DNA of 41,940 bases from an uncultured Burkholderiales bacterium (GTDB taxonomy: Bacteria; Pseudomonadota; Gammaproteobacteria; Burkholderiales; Burkholderiaceae_C), in the NCBI GenBank assembly GCA_903876885.1, contig CAIRBP010000081.1, positions 1 to 41,940 of the forward strand. Reading direction: 5' to 3'. The notes below the pieces were generated by a model. That model was not told the DNA's origin. It made no database searches and saw only the letters and a program-made list of their open reading frames with translations. A program made the translations under genes and the position numbers. Of the stretch, positions 8,758 to 16,545 are shown in pieces; position 1 is the stretch's first letter; each line of letters starts with the position of its first letter.

Positions 8758-9756
8758 ATGAAACGTCGCGCAACCCTAAAAACTCTCTTGGGTGCAACTG
8801 GTTTAACATCCGGTGTACTCAGCGCTTTTGCACAAAACGCTCAAGCTCAAACCAACTTTCCGACCAAACCCATCAAATACATTGTTCCCGTCTCCGCGGG
8901 CGGTGGGAGCGACATGATTGGTAGAACGGTTTGCGAGCGCTGGGGCCGCGCTCTAGGTCAGGCCATAGTTGTTGACAACGAAGGGGGTGGGGGCGGCGTA
9001 ATTGCTTGTCAAAATACAGCCAAAGCTGCCCCAGACGGTTACACGCTAATGCAAGGCTACGTTGCAACGCTTGGGACTAGCCCAGCAACACGCAAGAATC
9101 TACCCTATGACCCCATTAAAGATTTCACACCGATTGGATTGATTGGTGGTACGCCAAATGTTTTGGTGGTCCATCCGAGCGTGCCTGCCAAAAATCTCAA
9201 AGAGTTTATTGAATATATAAAGAAAAACCCCTCCCAAGTCAGTTACGGCTCCTCTGGTCAAGGCTCGCTCACCCACCTAACCATGGAGCTTTTCAAACAA
9301 GTCGAGGAAAGCCCAATAGTTCATATCCCTTACAAGGGCATTGCCCCTGCATTCAATGATCTTATGGGTGGACAAATTCAGGCCATGTTCCCTGGTCTGG
9401 CTGCAGCGCTCCCTCATATTCGTTCTGGGCGCGTGAGAGCAATCGCAGTGACGGGCACCGCTAGGAGCTCTCAACTCAAAGACATACCCACACTTGAGGA
9501 GCTGGGCTTTAAAGGTTTTACTGCCCTTCAGTGGTACGGCGTTGTGGGGCCTGCCGGCATGCAACCTGCTGTAGTCAAGCGCTTGAATGAGACTTTAAAG
9601 ACAGCGCTCAGTGCGCCAGATTTGAAGGAGAAGATGTCTGTAGAAGCAGTTGAGCCGATGCCGACCACTCCGGAGCAGTTTGCTCAGTACATCAAAGCGG
9701 ACTTAGCACGTTGGACTAAACTGGCGAAAGAAAGAAATATCGAGTTAGATAATTAA
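8758..9756 (+). CDS. Tripartite tricarboxylate transporter-type solute-binding protein (Bug/TctC family)
   Basis: This is a periplasmic extracytoplasmic receptor. The N-terminus MKRRATLKTLLGATGL, followed by a cleavage region near AQAQT, is a signal peptide with a twin-arginine-like start. The mature part begins FPTKPIKYIVPVSAGGGSD, the classic Bug start with the ligand-binding loop, and later shows GYTLMQGYVATLG and YGSSGQGSLTHL. The family binds carboxylates or similar small ligands; the ligand here cannot be predicted. An in-frame ATG at 8743 exists, but GGAA at 8745–8748 better supports 8758. No TctA/TctB membrane genes are adjacent, which is common for Bug proteins in Burkholderiales. 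Confidence 0.9.
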   Translation: MKRRATLKTLLGATGLTSGVLSAFAQNAQAQTNFPTKPIKYIVPVSAGGGSDMIGRTVCERWGRALGQAIVVDNEGGGGGVIACQNTAKAAPDGYTLMQGYVATLGTSPATRKNLPYDPIKDFTPIGLIGGTPNVLVVHPSVPAKNLKEFIEYIKKNPSQVSYGSSGQGSLTHLTMELFKQVEESPIVHIPYKGIAPAFNDLMGGQIQAMFPGLAAALPHIRSGRVRAIAVTGTARSSQLKDIPTLEELGFKGFTALQWYGVVGPAGMQPAVVKRLNETLKTALSAPDLKEKMSVEAVEPMPTTPEQFAQYIKADLARWTKLAKERNIELDN

Positions 9757-9763
9757 GATCGCT

Positions 9764-9788
9764 AGTTGCCTTTTTCGGGAGGGCAACT
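9764..9788 (+). terminator. Hairpin after the solute-binding protein gene (possible weak terminator)
   Basis: AGTTGCC (9764–9770) and GGCAACT (9782–9788) form a perfect 7-bp stem, with TTTTT inside the loop but no T-run after the stem. It lies 7 bp past the stop codon. Confidence 0.4.
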
Positions 9789-10450
9789 TACTTAGCGGGG
9801 TTGGCAAGTTTGGCTAGGTTAGCGAGGCTTCCTAGAAACCTCGGGCCAGCCTTCTTTAGAGATGTAAGTGGAGGTATAGATACCAAGGCTGCTTTGCTCT
9901 CGTACGTTTTCGTTCATTCTGGAATTGAAGTCTTTGATGACCTTTTTAAGATCAACCAAAGTGGACTTCAAAGAGAATGTCCGCAGCAATCCTAGTTTAC
10001 TCACAGTGGTGATAAGTGCCATAACCTCATGTATTTATTTTAAGAATATATTTTCTTTTTTTAATAATAGTTATATTAGTACTACCGTGCAAGCTTTAAT
10101 AGAGGGTTAGCCCTGAATCATTGCGTTTTAGCAACAACAACAAGAGATACGAATTTCACGCGTCCTACTCAATTGATTTGAGGACTAGTTATGCTTTAGA
10201 TCTTAGGGCACATATAAAAAGTGACAGAGTTCAACAGTCTTCCTCATTTATAACCATACAAAGTGACATCAACTAGCTCAGTTTCTTCGGCATCAAGAAT
10301 TTCTTAAGAACTTTATAAACCGCTATCTCCATACAAGGTAGGTTAATGAATCGATTCAAAGCAAGTGACGCTAAAACTTAAAGTGGTAAGGTTGCAAGAA
10401 ACAATTAAAAAAGGTGCGTATGTCTAGTAAGACCAGTGTGTCAGAGCCAA
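9789..10450. other. Long non-coding or decayed stretch upstream of rpoH
   Basis: No convincing gene is visible in this roughly 660-base AT-rich stretch. Short frames exist on both strands (for example 9819–10022 minus and 9925–10110 plus), but none has a good ribosome-binding site with normal spacing or a recognisable motif. One ATG-less frame, 10121–10276 plus, encodes 51 residues with alternating polar and aromatic residues and might be a gene remnant. The segment may hold regulatory DNA or a small RNA that cannot be recognised by eye. Confidence 0.4.
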
Positions 10451-10509
10451 CAATTGGAGCTCAGACCATTTGGAGCTCAAACCAATTGGAGCTGGATCCA
10501 TTTGGGGCT
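10451..10509 (+). repeat. Four direct repeats with 16-bp period
   Basis: The 11-bp core CAATTGGAGCT recurs at 10451, 10467, 10483 and 10499 (second copy CATTTGGAGCT, fourth CATTTGGGGCT). Cores are separated by exactly five variable bases. Copies alternate CAATT/CATTT. The array ends about 90 bp before the candidate rpoH promoter. A regular 16-bp spacing suggests a protein-binding array. Confidence 0.8.
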
Positions 10510-10600
10510 ATTAACTGTGAACTATTCCTCTTACCCCTTAACTTATTAACCCTTTAGAATTAAAAATATCTTATAAATAGATTATTTATAGTAAAACGGG

Positions 10601-10628
10601 TTAACCCTAGACCTGCTATGGATTTAAT
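10601..10628 (+). promoter_or_regulatory. Candidate sigma70 promoter of rpoH
   Basis: TTAACC (10601–10606) and TTTAAT (10623–10628) are separated by 16 bp, matching 4/6 and 5/6 consensus positions. The predicted start around 10635 falls within the CIRCE operator, the usual geometry for HrcA repression. No experimental support is available. Confidence 0.45.
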
Positions 10629-10654
10629 TAGCACTCTAAACCAAGGAGTGCTAA
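10628..10654. promoter_or_regulatory. CIRCE operator (HrcA-binding inverted repeat)
   Basis: TTAGCACTC (10628–10636), nine spacer bases and GAGTGCTAA (10646–10654) form an exact match to the CIRCE consensus, with both 9-bp arms perfect. CIRCE is bound by the heat-shock repressor HrcA. It lies 33 bp before the rpoH start codon and overlaps the predicted transcription start, so HrcA control of rpoH is strongly implied. Confidence 0.95.
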
Positions 10655-10655
10655 A

Positions 10656-10691
10656 ATGCTTCTAACGTATTCAAGAGGAGTACAAATATGA
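10656..10691 (+). CDS. Candidate 11-codon leader ORF overlapping the rpoH start
   Basis: ATG at 10656 opens a frame encoding MLLTYSRGVQI and ends with TGA at 10689–10691. Its stop overlaps the rpoH ATG as ATGA. A GGAG (10645–10648), whose last three bases belong to the right arm of CIRCE, lies seven bases before its ATG, which is ideal spacing. If translated, it would couple to rpoH. Its peptide is unlike anything recognised. rpoH also has its own GAGGAG site, so coupling would be an extra layer. Confidence 0.4.
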   Translation: MLLTYSRGVQI

Positions 10692-11638
10692 CTAATTTAA
10701 GCCTAGCTACTTCAGGTTCTACCCAAGCATCCTTGGCCAATCCATGGGCGCTTGTACCTCCATTAGGGAACCTCGACGCTTACATCTCCGCAGTAAATCG
10801 TCTACCCATGCTCACTTTAGAGCAGGAGCAAGAGTTTGCACGCAAGCTCAAAGAAACTAACGACCTAGAGGCTGCGGGTAAGTTAATCATGTCCCACCTA
10901 AGGCTTGTGGTCTCTGTTTCTCGCCAATATTTGGGCTATGGACTACCGCACGCTGATCTCATTCAAGAGGGCAACATTGGTCTGATGAAGGCGGTGCGTC
11001 GCTTTGATCCAGAACAAGGAGTTCGCTTGGTCAGCTACGCGATGCACTGGATCAAAGCTGAGATTCATGAATATATTTTGCGTAATTGGAGGATGGTGAA
11101 AGTTGCTACTACGAAAGCGCAGCGCAAACTATTCTTTAACCTCAGATCTATGAAGCAAGGCTTCAAATCTGACGCCGGCGCCAACTCTGAGGCGGAAACA
11201 CACCGCGATTGTTTAACCGAAGCTCAAATTGACTCGATGGCCAAGGACTTAAATGTCAAACGCGAGGAAGTCATAGAGATGGAAACGCGTATGTCGGGTG
11301 GTGATGTCATATTGGACCCAAGTCCAAATGATGACGGTGACGAGACTTACGGCCCCATCTCCTACTTAACAGATATCAATAACGAACCAACTGCAGTTAT
11401 TGAGTCACATCATCGTGATTACATGTCAAGTGATGGTATTGCTTGTGCACTTAACGCCTTAGACGAGCGAAGCAGAAAGATCGTTGAAGAGCGTTGGCTC
11501 AAAGTAAATGATGACGGCTCTGGTGGTATGACTCTTCATGAGCTTGCCCAGGAGTATGGTGTTAGCGCAGAGCGCATTCGTCAAATCGAGACGGCTGCTA
11601 TGAAGAAAATGCGCGCTACTTTAAACGAGTTCGCTTAA
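10688..11638 (+). CDS. rpoH: RNA polymerase heat-shock sigma factor RpoH (sigma32)
   Basis: Sigma32 directs RNA polymerase to heat-shock promoters. The 316-residue protein has region 2 motifs (LPMLTLEQEQEF, HADLIQEGNIGLMKAVRRFDP), the sigma32-specific RpoH box QRKLFFNLR at about residues 145–153, and a region 4 helix-turn-helix near the C-terminus (TLHELAQEYGVSAERIRQIE). GAGGAG at 10675–10680, seven bases before ATG 10688, fixes the start. The upstream DNA carries a 16-bp repeat array, a promoter, a CIRCE site and a leader ORF. An intrinsic terminator follows. Confidence 0.97.
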   Translation: MTNLSLATSGSTQASLANPWALVPPLGNLDAYISAVNRLPMLTLEQEQEFARKLKETNDLEAAGKLIMSHLRLVVSVSRQYLGYGLPHADLIQEGNIGLMKAVRRFDPEQGVRLVSYAMHWIKAEIHEYILRNWRMVKVATTKAQRKLFFNLRSMKQGFKSDAGANSEAETHRDCLTEAQIDSMAKDLNVKREEVIEMETRMSGGDVILDPSPNDDGDETYGPISYLTDINNEPTAVIESHHRDYMSSDGIACALNALDERSRKIVEERWLKVNDDGSGGMTLHELAQEYGVSAERIRQIETAAMKKMRATLNEFA

Positions 11639-11665
11639 AGCTCCCATACACCTATCAACAAACTT

Positions 11666-11698
11666 AAAAGCCCAGGTTGTATGATCTGGGCTTTTTTT
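11666..11698 (+). terminator. Rho-independent terminator of rpoH, probably bidirectional
   Basis: AAAAGCCCAG (11666–11675) pairs perfectly with CTGGGCTTTT (11686–11695) and runs into a seven-T tract through 11698. On the minus strand the stem also runs into four T, so it may stop transcription of the convergent sco gene too. Confidence 0.9.
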
Positions 11699-11711
11699 AT
11701 CTTTGAGTGTT

Positions 11712-12317
11712 TTAAGAGTCCTCTTTGAGCAGCGTGTTGATATCCTGTTTTAATGAGTCAACTGGGGTACCGTAGCGGATGAATAGCCTTATCCTCCCCT
11801 GCGAATCAAAGAGATAAGTACCAGCTGAGTGATCGACTGTATAGATCTTAGGATTTGAGGAAGTACTTAAAACTCTCTTGTAATAGATCTTAAAGCTTTT
11901 CGCTATCTGCTCTAACTCACTAGGCGCTGGGCTAAAGCCTAAAAAGCTCGGATCAAAGTTAGCCATATAAGCCTTCAACACATCGGGTGTATCTCGCTCA
12001 GGATCCACGGATACAAAAAGTATTTGAAGCTTAGATCCAGACTCACCGAGAGCCGATTTGATCTGAGCAAACTCTGACATTGTGGTTGGACAAACATCAG
12101 GGCACTGTGTGTATCCAAAAAAAAGAGCAACAACCTTACCCTTAAATGAGTCTAAGGTGCGAGGACGACCCTCCTGATCTTTAAAGACAAATCCATTTGC
12201 GTAATCTGCTCCGGTTATATCTACACCGTTAAATGTAGGCTTTGGCGCGCAAGAGCAAAGCACCAGCACAAATAAAAGCAAGAATGCGCTACGCAGAGCT
12301 TTAACAATCATTTTCAT
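11712..12317 (-). CDS. SCO1/SenC family copper-binding assembly lipoprotein
   Basis: Sco proteins deliver copper or reducing equivalents to the CuA site of cytochrome c oxidase subunit II. The 201-residue protein has a lipoprotein signal with a lipobox around LVLCSC. A thioredoxin fold with the copper-binding CPDVC (in FFGYTQCPDVCPTTMSEF) and the distal His in YTVDHSAGTYLFD are present, so all three copper ligands remain. It is the last gene of the ctaA–ctaB operon, 15 bp after ctaB, and is expected to be anchored in the membrane facing the periplasm. Confidence 0.95.
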   Translation of the reverse strand: MKMIVKALRSAFLLLFVLVLCSCAPKPTFNGVDITGADYANGFVFKDQEGRPRTLDSFKGKVVALFFGYTQCPDVCPTTMSEFAQIKSALGESGSKLQILFVSVDPERDTPDVLKAYMANFDPSFLGFSPAPSELEQIAKSFKIYYKRVLSTSSNPKIYTVDHSAGTYLFDSQGRIRLFIRYGTPVDSLKQDINTLLKEDS

Positions 12318-12332
12318 TATTGAAATATTCTC

Positions 12333-13223
12333 TTAAAGGTAATGATCCACTAACAGGGCCAAGAATAAAAAACTCAAATGATACAAAGAGAATCTAAATG
12401 TTTTTCTGGCTAACTCGTCCGAATAATTGCGCCATAAACGAAAAGCGTAAACACAAAACCAAATCGACAACACGAACGCTGCCACCAAATACAACCAACC
12501 GCTCATGCGGTAAGCAAATGGCATCAAACAAGCAGCCATGAGCACAAAGGTATATAGAAGAATCTGCAGCCTAGTAAACTCATTTCCGTGCGTAACCGGT
12601 AACATAGGGAGCCCAGCCTTCCTATAGTCCTCCACTCTATAAAGCGCGAGAGCCCAAAAATGAGGCGGGGTCCACAAAAAGATGATGAGGAACAAAATTA
12701 ATGCCTCAGGCCCCACATCCCCCGTCATTGCAGCCCAACCTAGCACAGGAGGCATCGCGCCAGAGGCACCTCCGATCACAATGTTCTGGGGAGTAAGGGG
12801 CTTTAAGATGACGGTGTAGATCACCGCGTATCCAACAAAAGTCCCAAAGGTGAGTACCATCGTTAAAGGATTGACATAGACGTAGAGCACAACACTCCCA
12901 AGCGTCCCTAGTACAAGAGACAAAAGCGCAGTCTCGTAGTCTGCGATATCGCCTGTTGCGGTTGGACGCCAAGAGGTTCTTTTCATGCGCGCATCTATTG
13001 CCTTCTCAACTAAACAGTTGAATGCGGCGGCCGCACCAGCGACAAGCCAAATCCCTGCACAAGCAATACCGCCCAATCGCACGTCCGCCCAGGAAGGGAC
13101 TCCTGGAACAGCCAGCACCATACCGATGAGAGCGCAAAATACAATGAGTTGAATAACCCGTGGTTTGGTCAGTGTGTTGTACTGACGCCATTTAGCGATT
13201 GAGAAAAAAGCCTCTAACGTCAT
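12333..13223 (-). CDS. ctaB: Protoheme IX farnesyltransferase (heme O synthase)
   Basis: This inner-membrane UbiA-family prenyltransferase adds a farnesyl group to heme B to give heme O. The 296-residue protein has about nine membrane segments. It carries the first Asp-rich motif region [15 protein letters not shown] and the second conserved loop [16 protein letters not shown], plus the [12 protein letters not shown] signature. Its ATG overlaps the ctaA stop by four bases (ATGA). Its product is the substrate of CtaA, making heme A for the oxidase. Confidence 0.97.
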   Translation of the reverse strand: MTLEAFFSIAKWRQYNTLTKPRVIQLIVFCALIGMVLAVPGVPSWADVRLGGIACAGIWLVAGAAAAFNCLVEKAIDARMKRTSWRPTATGDIADYETALLSLVLGTLGSVVLYVYVNPLTMVLTFGTFVGYAVIYTVILKPLTPQNIVIGGASGAMPPVLGWAAMTGDVGPEALILFLIIFLWTPPHFWALALYRVEDYRKAGLPMLPVTHGNEFTRLQILLYTFVLMAACLMPFAYRMSGWLYLVAAFVLSIWFCVYAFRLWRNYSDELARKTFRFSLYHLSFLFLALLVDHYL

Positions 13224-14584
13224 GTGATAACCTTTGATAATTCACCCGCACCATGAAAGTGTGCCCGAGTCATCTTTCCCATCTTAATACCAAGCGTTAA
13301 AACAATAACCAACGCAGCAGCGCCTGCGGTGTGCATCACCGCAGCGACCAAGGGCCATTGAAACACCACATTGGACACGCCGGTCAATACCTGCAAGGCT
13401 ATTAAAACCCAAATAAGTCCACCCAGTGTTTTGTAATGATCCTGTTTTCTCAAAACGTAGCCTAGTACACACATAAAAGCAAACACCACATAAGCGCTCA
13501 AGCGGTGAGTGTAGTGAATCGCGGTCAAGGCCTCAAAATTAAGATTAACACCCGCTGATGAAAGACCAAGAGGACGCCAAAGCTCAAAGCCTTCCCTAAA
13601 GTTCATTAGGGGCCACCAACTGTTTTGGCACATCGGAAAACTTGTGCACGCCGTAACTGCGTAATTGGTACTGACCCACCCACCCAGCAAAATTTGTATC
13701 AACACAATGCCAAGTCCCACCCACAAAAGAGCGCAAGTGTTGCGAGCGACTTGGCTGTAATTGTCATGAGCGACTTGTCCGACCAATCCGGTTTGTCTGT
13801 CTTGATGGCCCTGTAAGCGCTGACTCACCTGCGTCAGTACTCGCGATACTTTATCTATGTGCTGTGCATGCACGTTATTTTCCAATGCTGAGTCTTGTGC
13901 ACTACGAGAGGACGATTGCTCGCCTTGGATTGACCCTTCGTTTGATGCGCCCAGCCACTCCCTTTGTACCATTACAAAGCGAGTTAATAAAATCAACAAT
14001 ATGATTGCACCCATCAAATGCATCGTAACAACAGCAGGGAATAATCGCATCGTAACCGTTAGCGCACCAAATGTACCCTGCAAACCAACCCAAAATAAGA
14101 TCAATAAACTCTGTAGCTTCAAATTTCTAGGGTATTGATGAGAAACTGTAAAGACGGCTATGGTGAGAATTAAAACACCAACGCCTGTAGCCAAGTAACG
14201 GTGAATCATCTCCACCCAAGCTTTGAAATGCGTGACAGGACCCGTAGGCATCAAAGCTTGCGCACCCTCTATCATCGCGCTAGCCCCGGTTGGGCTGGTG
14301 TGGCCGTAACATCCCGGCCAATCAGGACACCCAAGACCTGAGTCCGTAAGTCTTGTAAATGCACCAAAAACCAACAAATCAAAAGTTAGAAATAAAGTGA
14401 TTTGAGACAGTAGCAGTAACCTTCTGCGGCTTTGTAACTTTTCCTCACCCTCAAAACCAACGGGCGCAAGAGTCGCTCGAGTCTTAAGCCATACCCACAT
14501 CATTGGACCTAATGCAACAATCAATCCCATCAAGGCAATGTTTATCACCGGCGCTAGGTTAACCATAGAAACACCAGAGATCAT
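13220..14584 (-). CDS. ctaA: Heme A synthase (CtaA/COX15), with long internal loop
   Basis: This inner-membrane enzyme oxidises heme O to heme A. Two four-helix halves are visible. The first carries [17 protein letters not shown] (Cys pair about 86/92) and EMIHRY; the second carries [21 protein letters not shown] and MHTAGAA, so the heme-ligand histidines are present in both. At 454 residues it is longer than usual. A hydrophilic Ser/Gln-rich segment of about 70 residues (211–280) separates the halves. ATG 14584 overlaps the upstream stop by four bases; a second ATG at 14566 is a possible alternative. Confidence 0.94.
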   Translation of the reverse strand: MISGVSMVNLAPVINIALMGLIVALGPMMWVWLKTRATLAPVGFEGEEKLQSRRRLLLLSQITLFLTFDLLVFGAFTRLTDSGLGCPDWPGCYGHTSPTGASAMIEGAQALMPTGPVTHFKAWVEMIHRYLATGVGVLILTIAVFTVSHQYPRNLKLQSLLILFWVGLQGTFGALTVTMRLFPAVVTMHLMGAIILLILLTRFVMVQREWLGASNEGSIQGEQSSSRSAQDSALENNVHAQHIDKVSRVLTQVSQRLQGHQDRQTGLVGQVAHDNYSQVARNTCALLWVGLGIVLIQILLGGWVSTNYAVTACTSFPMCQNSWWPLMNFREGFELWRPLGLSSAGVNLNFEALTAIHYTHRLSAYVVFAFMCVLGYVLRKQDHYKTLGGLIWVLIALQVLTGVSNVVFQWPLVAAVMHTAGAAALVIVLTLGIKMGKMTRAHFHGAGELSKVIT

Positions 14585-15369
14585 GGACGTTTCCCACTTG
14601 TATTGCCTGCGCCTTGTTCAAAGGTCCCAGTAGGTAACACGCCTCTTCCGGCAAGATCCCAACTCTCAGACGCCCTCAAAAGCCGCTCCAGATCTCTTCG
14701 TATCTTAGGCGCGGTGTCAATGCCCAGTCCTGCTGGAAACCGCATCATCCACTCACCCATCGGATCTATGAGGTAGAGATGGTCGTTTAACGCTTGATGA
14801 GCGCCCGGCGTTAACCATCCTGAAACTGCAGATTGAGGGACACTGATGACCCATGCATCGCCAAGTCCTTTTAATATTGCTGGCTCTATTGGCTTGTCCT
14901 GCGTCACGAGCCAAACTCGGTCCACTCGGTCTCTCTCTTTACCAAGAGCAGTGTGTATTTGTCTTTGGAAATAAAGAGTTTGCTGACAAGCGTCATTACA
15001 ACTCGACTCCCCCACGCTAACCATCAACCACTGACCTTTGAGTTGGTTTAAATTGATGATGGCCTGATCAGACTCACCCTTTGGGTGAGCAATCACTCGT
15101 CCCTCAATACTTGGGATAGCTCGGGTTGGTTGAATAAGGTCGCCGTAACTCTTAACCGACGAAGGTCGGATAACGTAGTATGTTAGGTATGACAAAACGA
15201 CTGGGGCTGCACAAATGAGTAAGACACCGATCATAAAAAGACGCCCCTTAAGCGTTCTCTTAGCGTCCGATTGCACCGCCTCTAGGGGAGTTGGTAAATC
15301 ATATACAGTCATCGACAATAAATGATCATCTGCAGCTTTAGCTGTTGTATGTGGAGTGTTATCTTGCAT
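14581..15369 (-). CDS. Membrane-anchored cytochrome oxidase-associated protein, thioredoxin-like (hypothetical)
   Basis: The 262-residue protein of unknown function has one membrane helix at about residues 44–66 and a large C-terminal periplasmic domain. A hydrophilic N-terminal 40 residues should be cytoplasmic. The periplasmic part has an SCO-like layout (LNQLKGQWLMVSVGESSCNDAC then HLYLIDPMGEW), but the pair is C-x3-C without the CPxxC context, and no distal His is obvious. Such proteins sit between SURF1 and ctaA in many betaproteobacterial oxidase loci. It overlaps SURF1 by 11 bases and ctaA by four. A role in oxidase assembly is inferred from context. Confidence 0.85.
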   Translation of the reverse strand: MQDNTPHTTAKAADDHLLSMTVYDLPTPLEAVQSDAKRTLKGRLFMIGVLLICAAPVVLSYLTYYVIRPSSVKSYGDLIQPTRAIPSIEGRVIAHPKGESDQAIINLNQLKGQWLMVSVGESSCNDACQQTLYFQRQIHTALGKERDRVDRVWLVTQDKPIEPAILKGLGDAWVISVPQSAVSGWLTPGAHQALNDHLYLIDPMGEWMMRFPAGLGIDTAPKIRRDLERLLRASESWDLAGRGVLPTGTFEQGAGNTSGKRP

Positions 15370-16186
15370 GTATACGGGGTTTAATCCATTGAAACCATAA
15401 ATAAAGACCAGCGATCAATGCACTCAGCATAAACCACTGCACTGCATATCCAAAATTCCTATCTGCGCTTACACCCTGTGCTGGCAACTCTCTAATCAAT
15501 CCCTCCGAGGGGCTACCGAGTTGGTGAACAACTGCACTGAGTTTGAGTCCAGTTTGAGACTCAAATAAATTTAAATCAAAGTTTTGCCAAATCCCGCTTC
15601 TCAAATAAGTTTGCTGCTGCGAGGGCTGCTCCTCTGAGGTTTTGGTACCCGCGCCAGACCCTCCCCACAACTCAAGCATCTTAGATGGCGGCTCAACAAT
15701 AAGACCCTCAATGGTAACGCTAGCGCTAGGAGTTTGCACATCTGTGGGCATCTCACTAGGACTCTTAGGATTCCATGCAACCCAACCGCGCTCGACCATC
15801 ACGGTTACACCCTCCCCTAGCTTTAGGGGAGTCATTACCCAAAAACCTGACTTCCCTGCATGCGAACGATTAGCTAAATAAACGGTCTGCCCTTGTATCC
15901 ACTGCCCGCTTAAGTTAATGCGCCGATTGACATAGGATTTCAAATCAGAGGTTGCTAACTTTTTAAACTCCTCTTGCCCAAGCGGATCTAAGCTCATCTG
16001 TTTTTCAAGCAAGGCGAGCATCTGCTCTTTTTGCTCGCCCCTAGACAACTGCCACTGCCCTAGCATTAAAGTTGCTATAACCCCGAGGATTGCAACAAGG
16101 GAGATCAATACACGGACACCCATCTGCTTGCTAGGGCTATTTTGCGATTGAATGGGGGGAAGTGTTGAGTTGGACGGTATTTTCAA
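15359..16186 (-). CDS. SURF1 family cytochrome oxidase biogenesis protein
   Basis: SURF1 (Shy1) helps insert heme A into oxidase subunit I. The 275-residue protein has the family plan of two membrane helices, near residues 25–45 and at the C-terminus (WFMLSALIAGLYLWFQWI), flanking a periplasmic domain with VERGWVAWNPKSP and NFGYAVQWF. The start is TTG at 16186, preceded by AGGA seven bases upstream. An ATG at 16123 lacks such a site. A roughly 30-residue Gly/Ser/Gln segment (GGSGAGTKTSEEQPSQQQ) interrupts the periplasmic domain. It heads a coupled operon running through sco. Confidence 0.93.
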   Translation of the reverse strand: MKIPSNSTLPPIQSQNSPSKQMGVRVLISLVAILGVIATLMLGQWQLSRGEQKEQMLALLEKQMSLDPLGQEEFKKLATSDLKSYVNRRINLSGQWIQGQTVYLANRSHAGKSGFWVMTPLKLGEGVTVMVERGWVAWNPKSPSEMPTDVQTPSASVTIEGLIVEPPSKMLELWGGSGAGTKTSEEQPSQQQTYLRSGIWQNFDLNLFESQTGLKLSAVVHQLGSPSEGLIRELPAQGVSADRNFGYAVQWFMLSALIAGLYLWFQWIKPRIHAR

Positions 16187-16201
16187 GAGATAATCCTAAT
16201 T

Positions 16202-16423
16202 ATGGAAATCATAGTTACTATCGCATTCATCGCCATCATCGCAAGCTTGGGGTTTGCTTTGTATTTCATGCTCAAAGACGGCCAAGACGGCAAACCTAAA
16301 ACAAGTCGCATGGCACAAGCCCTGGCCTTTAGGATTGGTTTCTCAGTCCTTTTATTTATTTGTATCCTGGTTTCTTGGAAGCTGGGCTATATACAACCCA
16401 CAGGCATAAAAGAAGGTCAGTAA
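16202..16423 (+). CDS. Twin transmembrane protein, DUF2909
   Basis: This 73-residue protein has two membrane helices, about residues 4–24 and 46–66, separated by a charged loop KDGQDGKPKTSRMAQALAFR. This is the DUF2909 family, found in proteobacterial cytochrome oxidase loci; its function is unknown. It is the only plus-strand gene in the oxidase region. Its start lies just 15 bp from the start of divergent SURF1, so any promoter for either must lie within the other's coding sequence. Confidence 0.88.
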   Translation: MEIIVTIAFIAIIASLGFALYFMLKDGQDGKPKTSRMAQALAFRIGFSVLLFICILVSWKLGYIQPTGIKEGQ

Positions 16424-16490
16424 ATTAAAAAGTCCTATCTCAATCTTACTTTGTAACTACAACCGAGAACTCAAACAGATCTTTCAATTA

Positions 16491-16517
16491 ACAAAGGCCG
16501 CTCCATGCGGCCTTTGT
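16491..16517. terminator. Bidirectional hairpin between DUF2909 gene and coxC
   Basis: ACAAAGGCCGC (16491–16501) and GCGGCCTTTGT (16507–16517) form a perfect 11-bp stem with a five-base loop. There is no long T-run on either side, but the position between two convergent genes fits a shared terminator. Confidence 0.7.
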
Positions 16518-16545
16518 CGTTTAGAACTGTCAAAGTTCTAAATAA

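Noticed and set aside
9819-10022. Minus-strand 67-codon frame in the gap before rpoH
   Set aside because: A GAGG lies only two bases before its ATG, too close to work, and the peptide has no recognisable motif. Overlapping plus-strand frames look equally plausible, so none is called.
9925-10110. Plus-strand 61-codon frame in the same gap
   Set aside because: No ribosome-binding site, AT-rich composition and no motif; it ends in a Phe/Asn-rich stretch typical of chance frames in AT-rich DNA.
10451-10509. 16-bp repeats as a CRISPR array
   Set aside because: Units are 11 bp with 5-bp spacers, far too short for CRISPR, and no cas gene is present.
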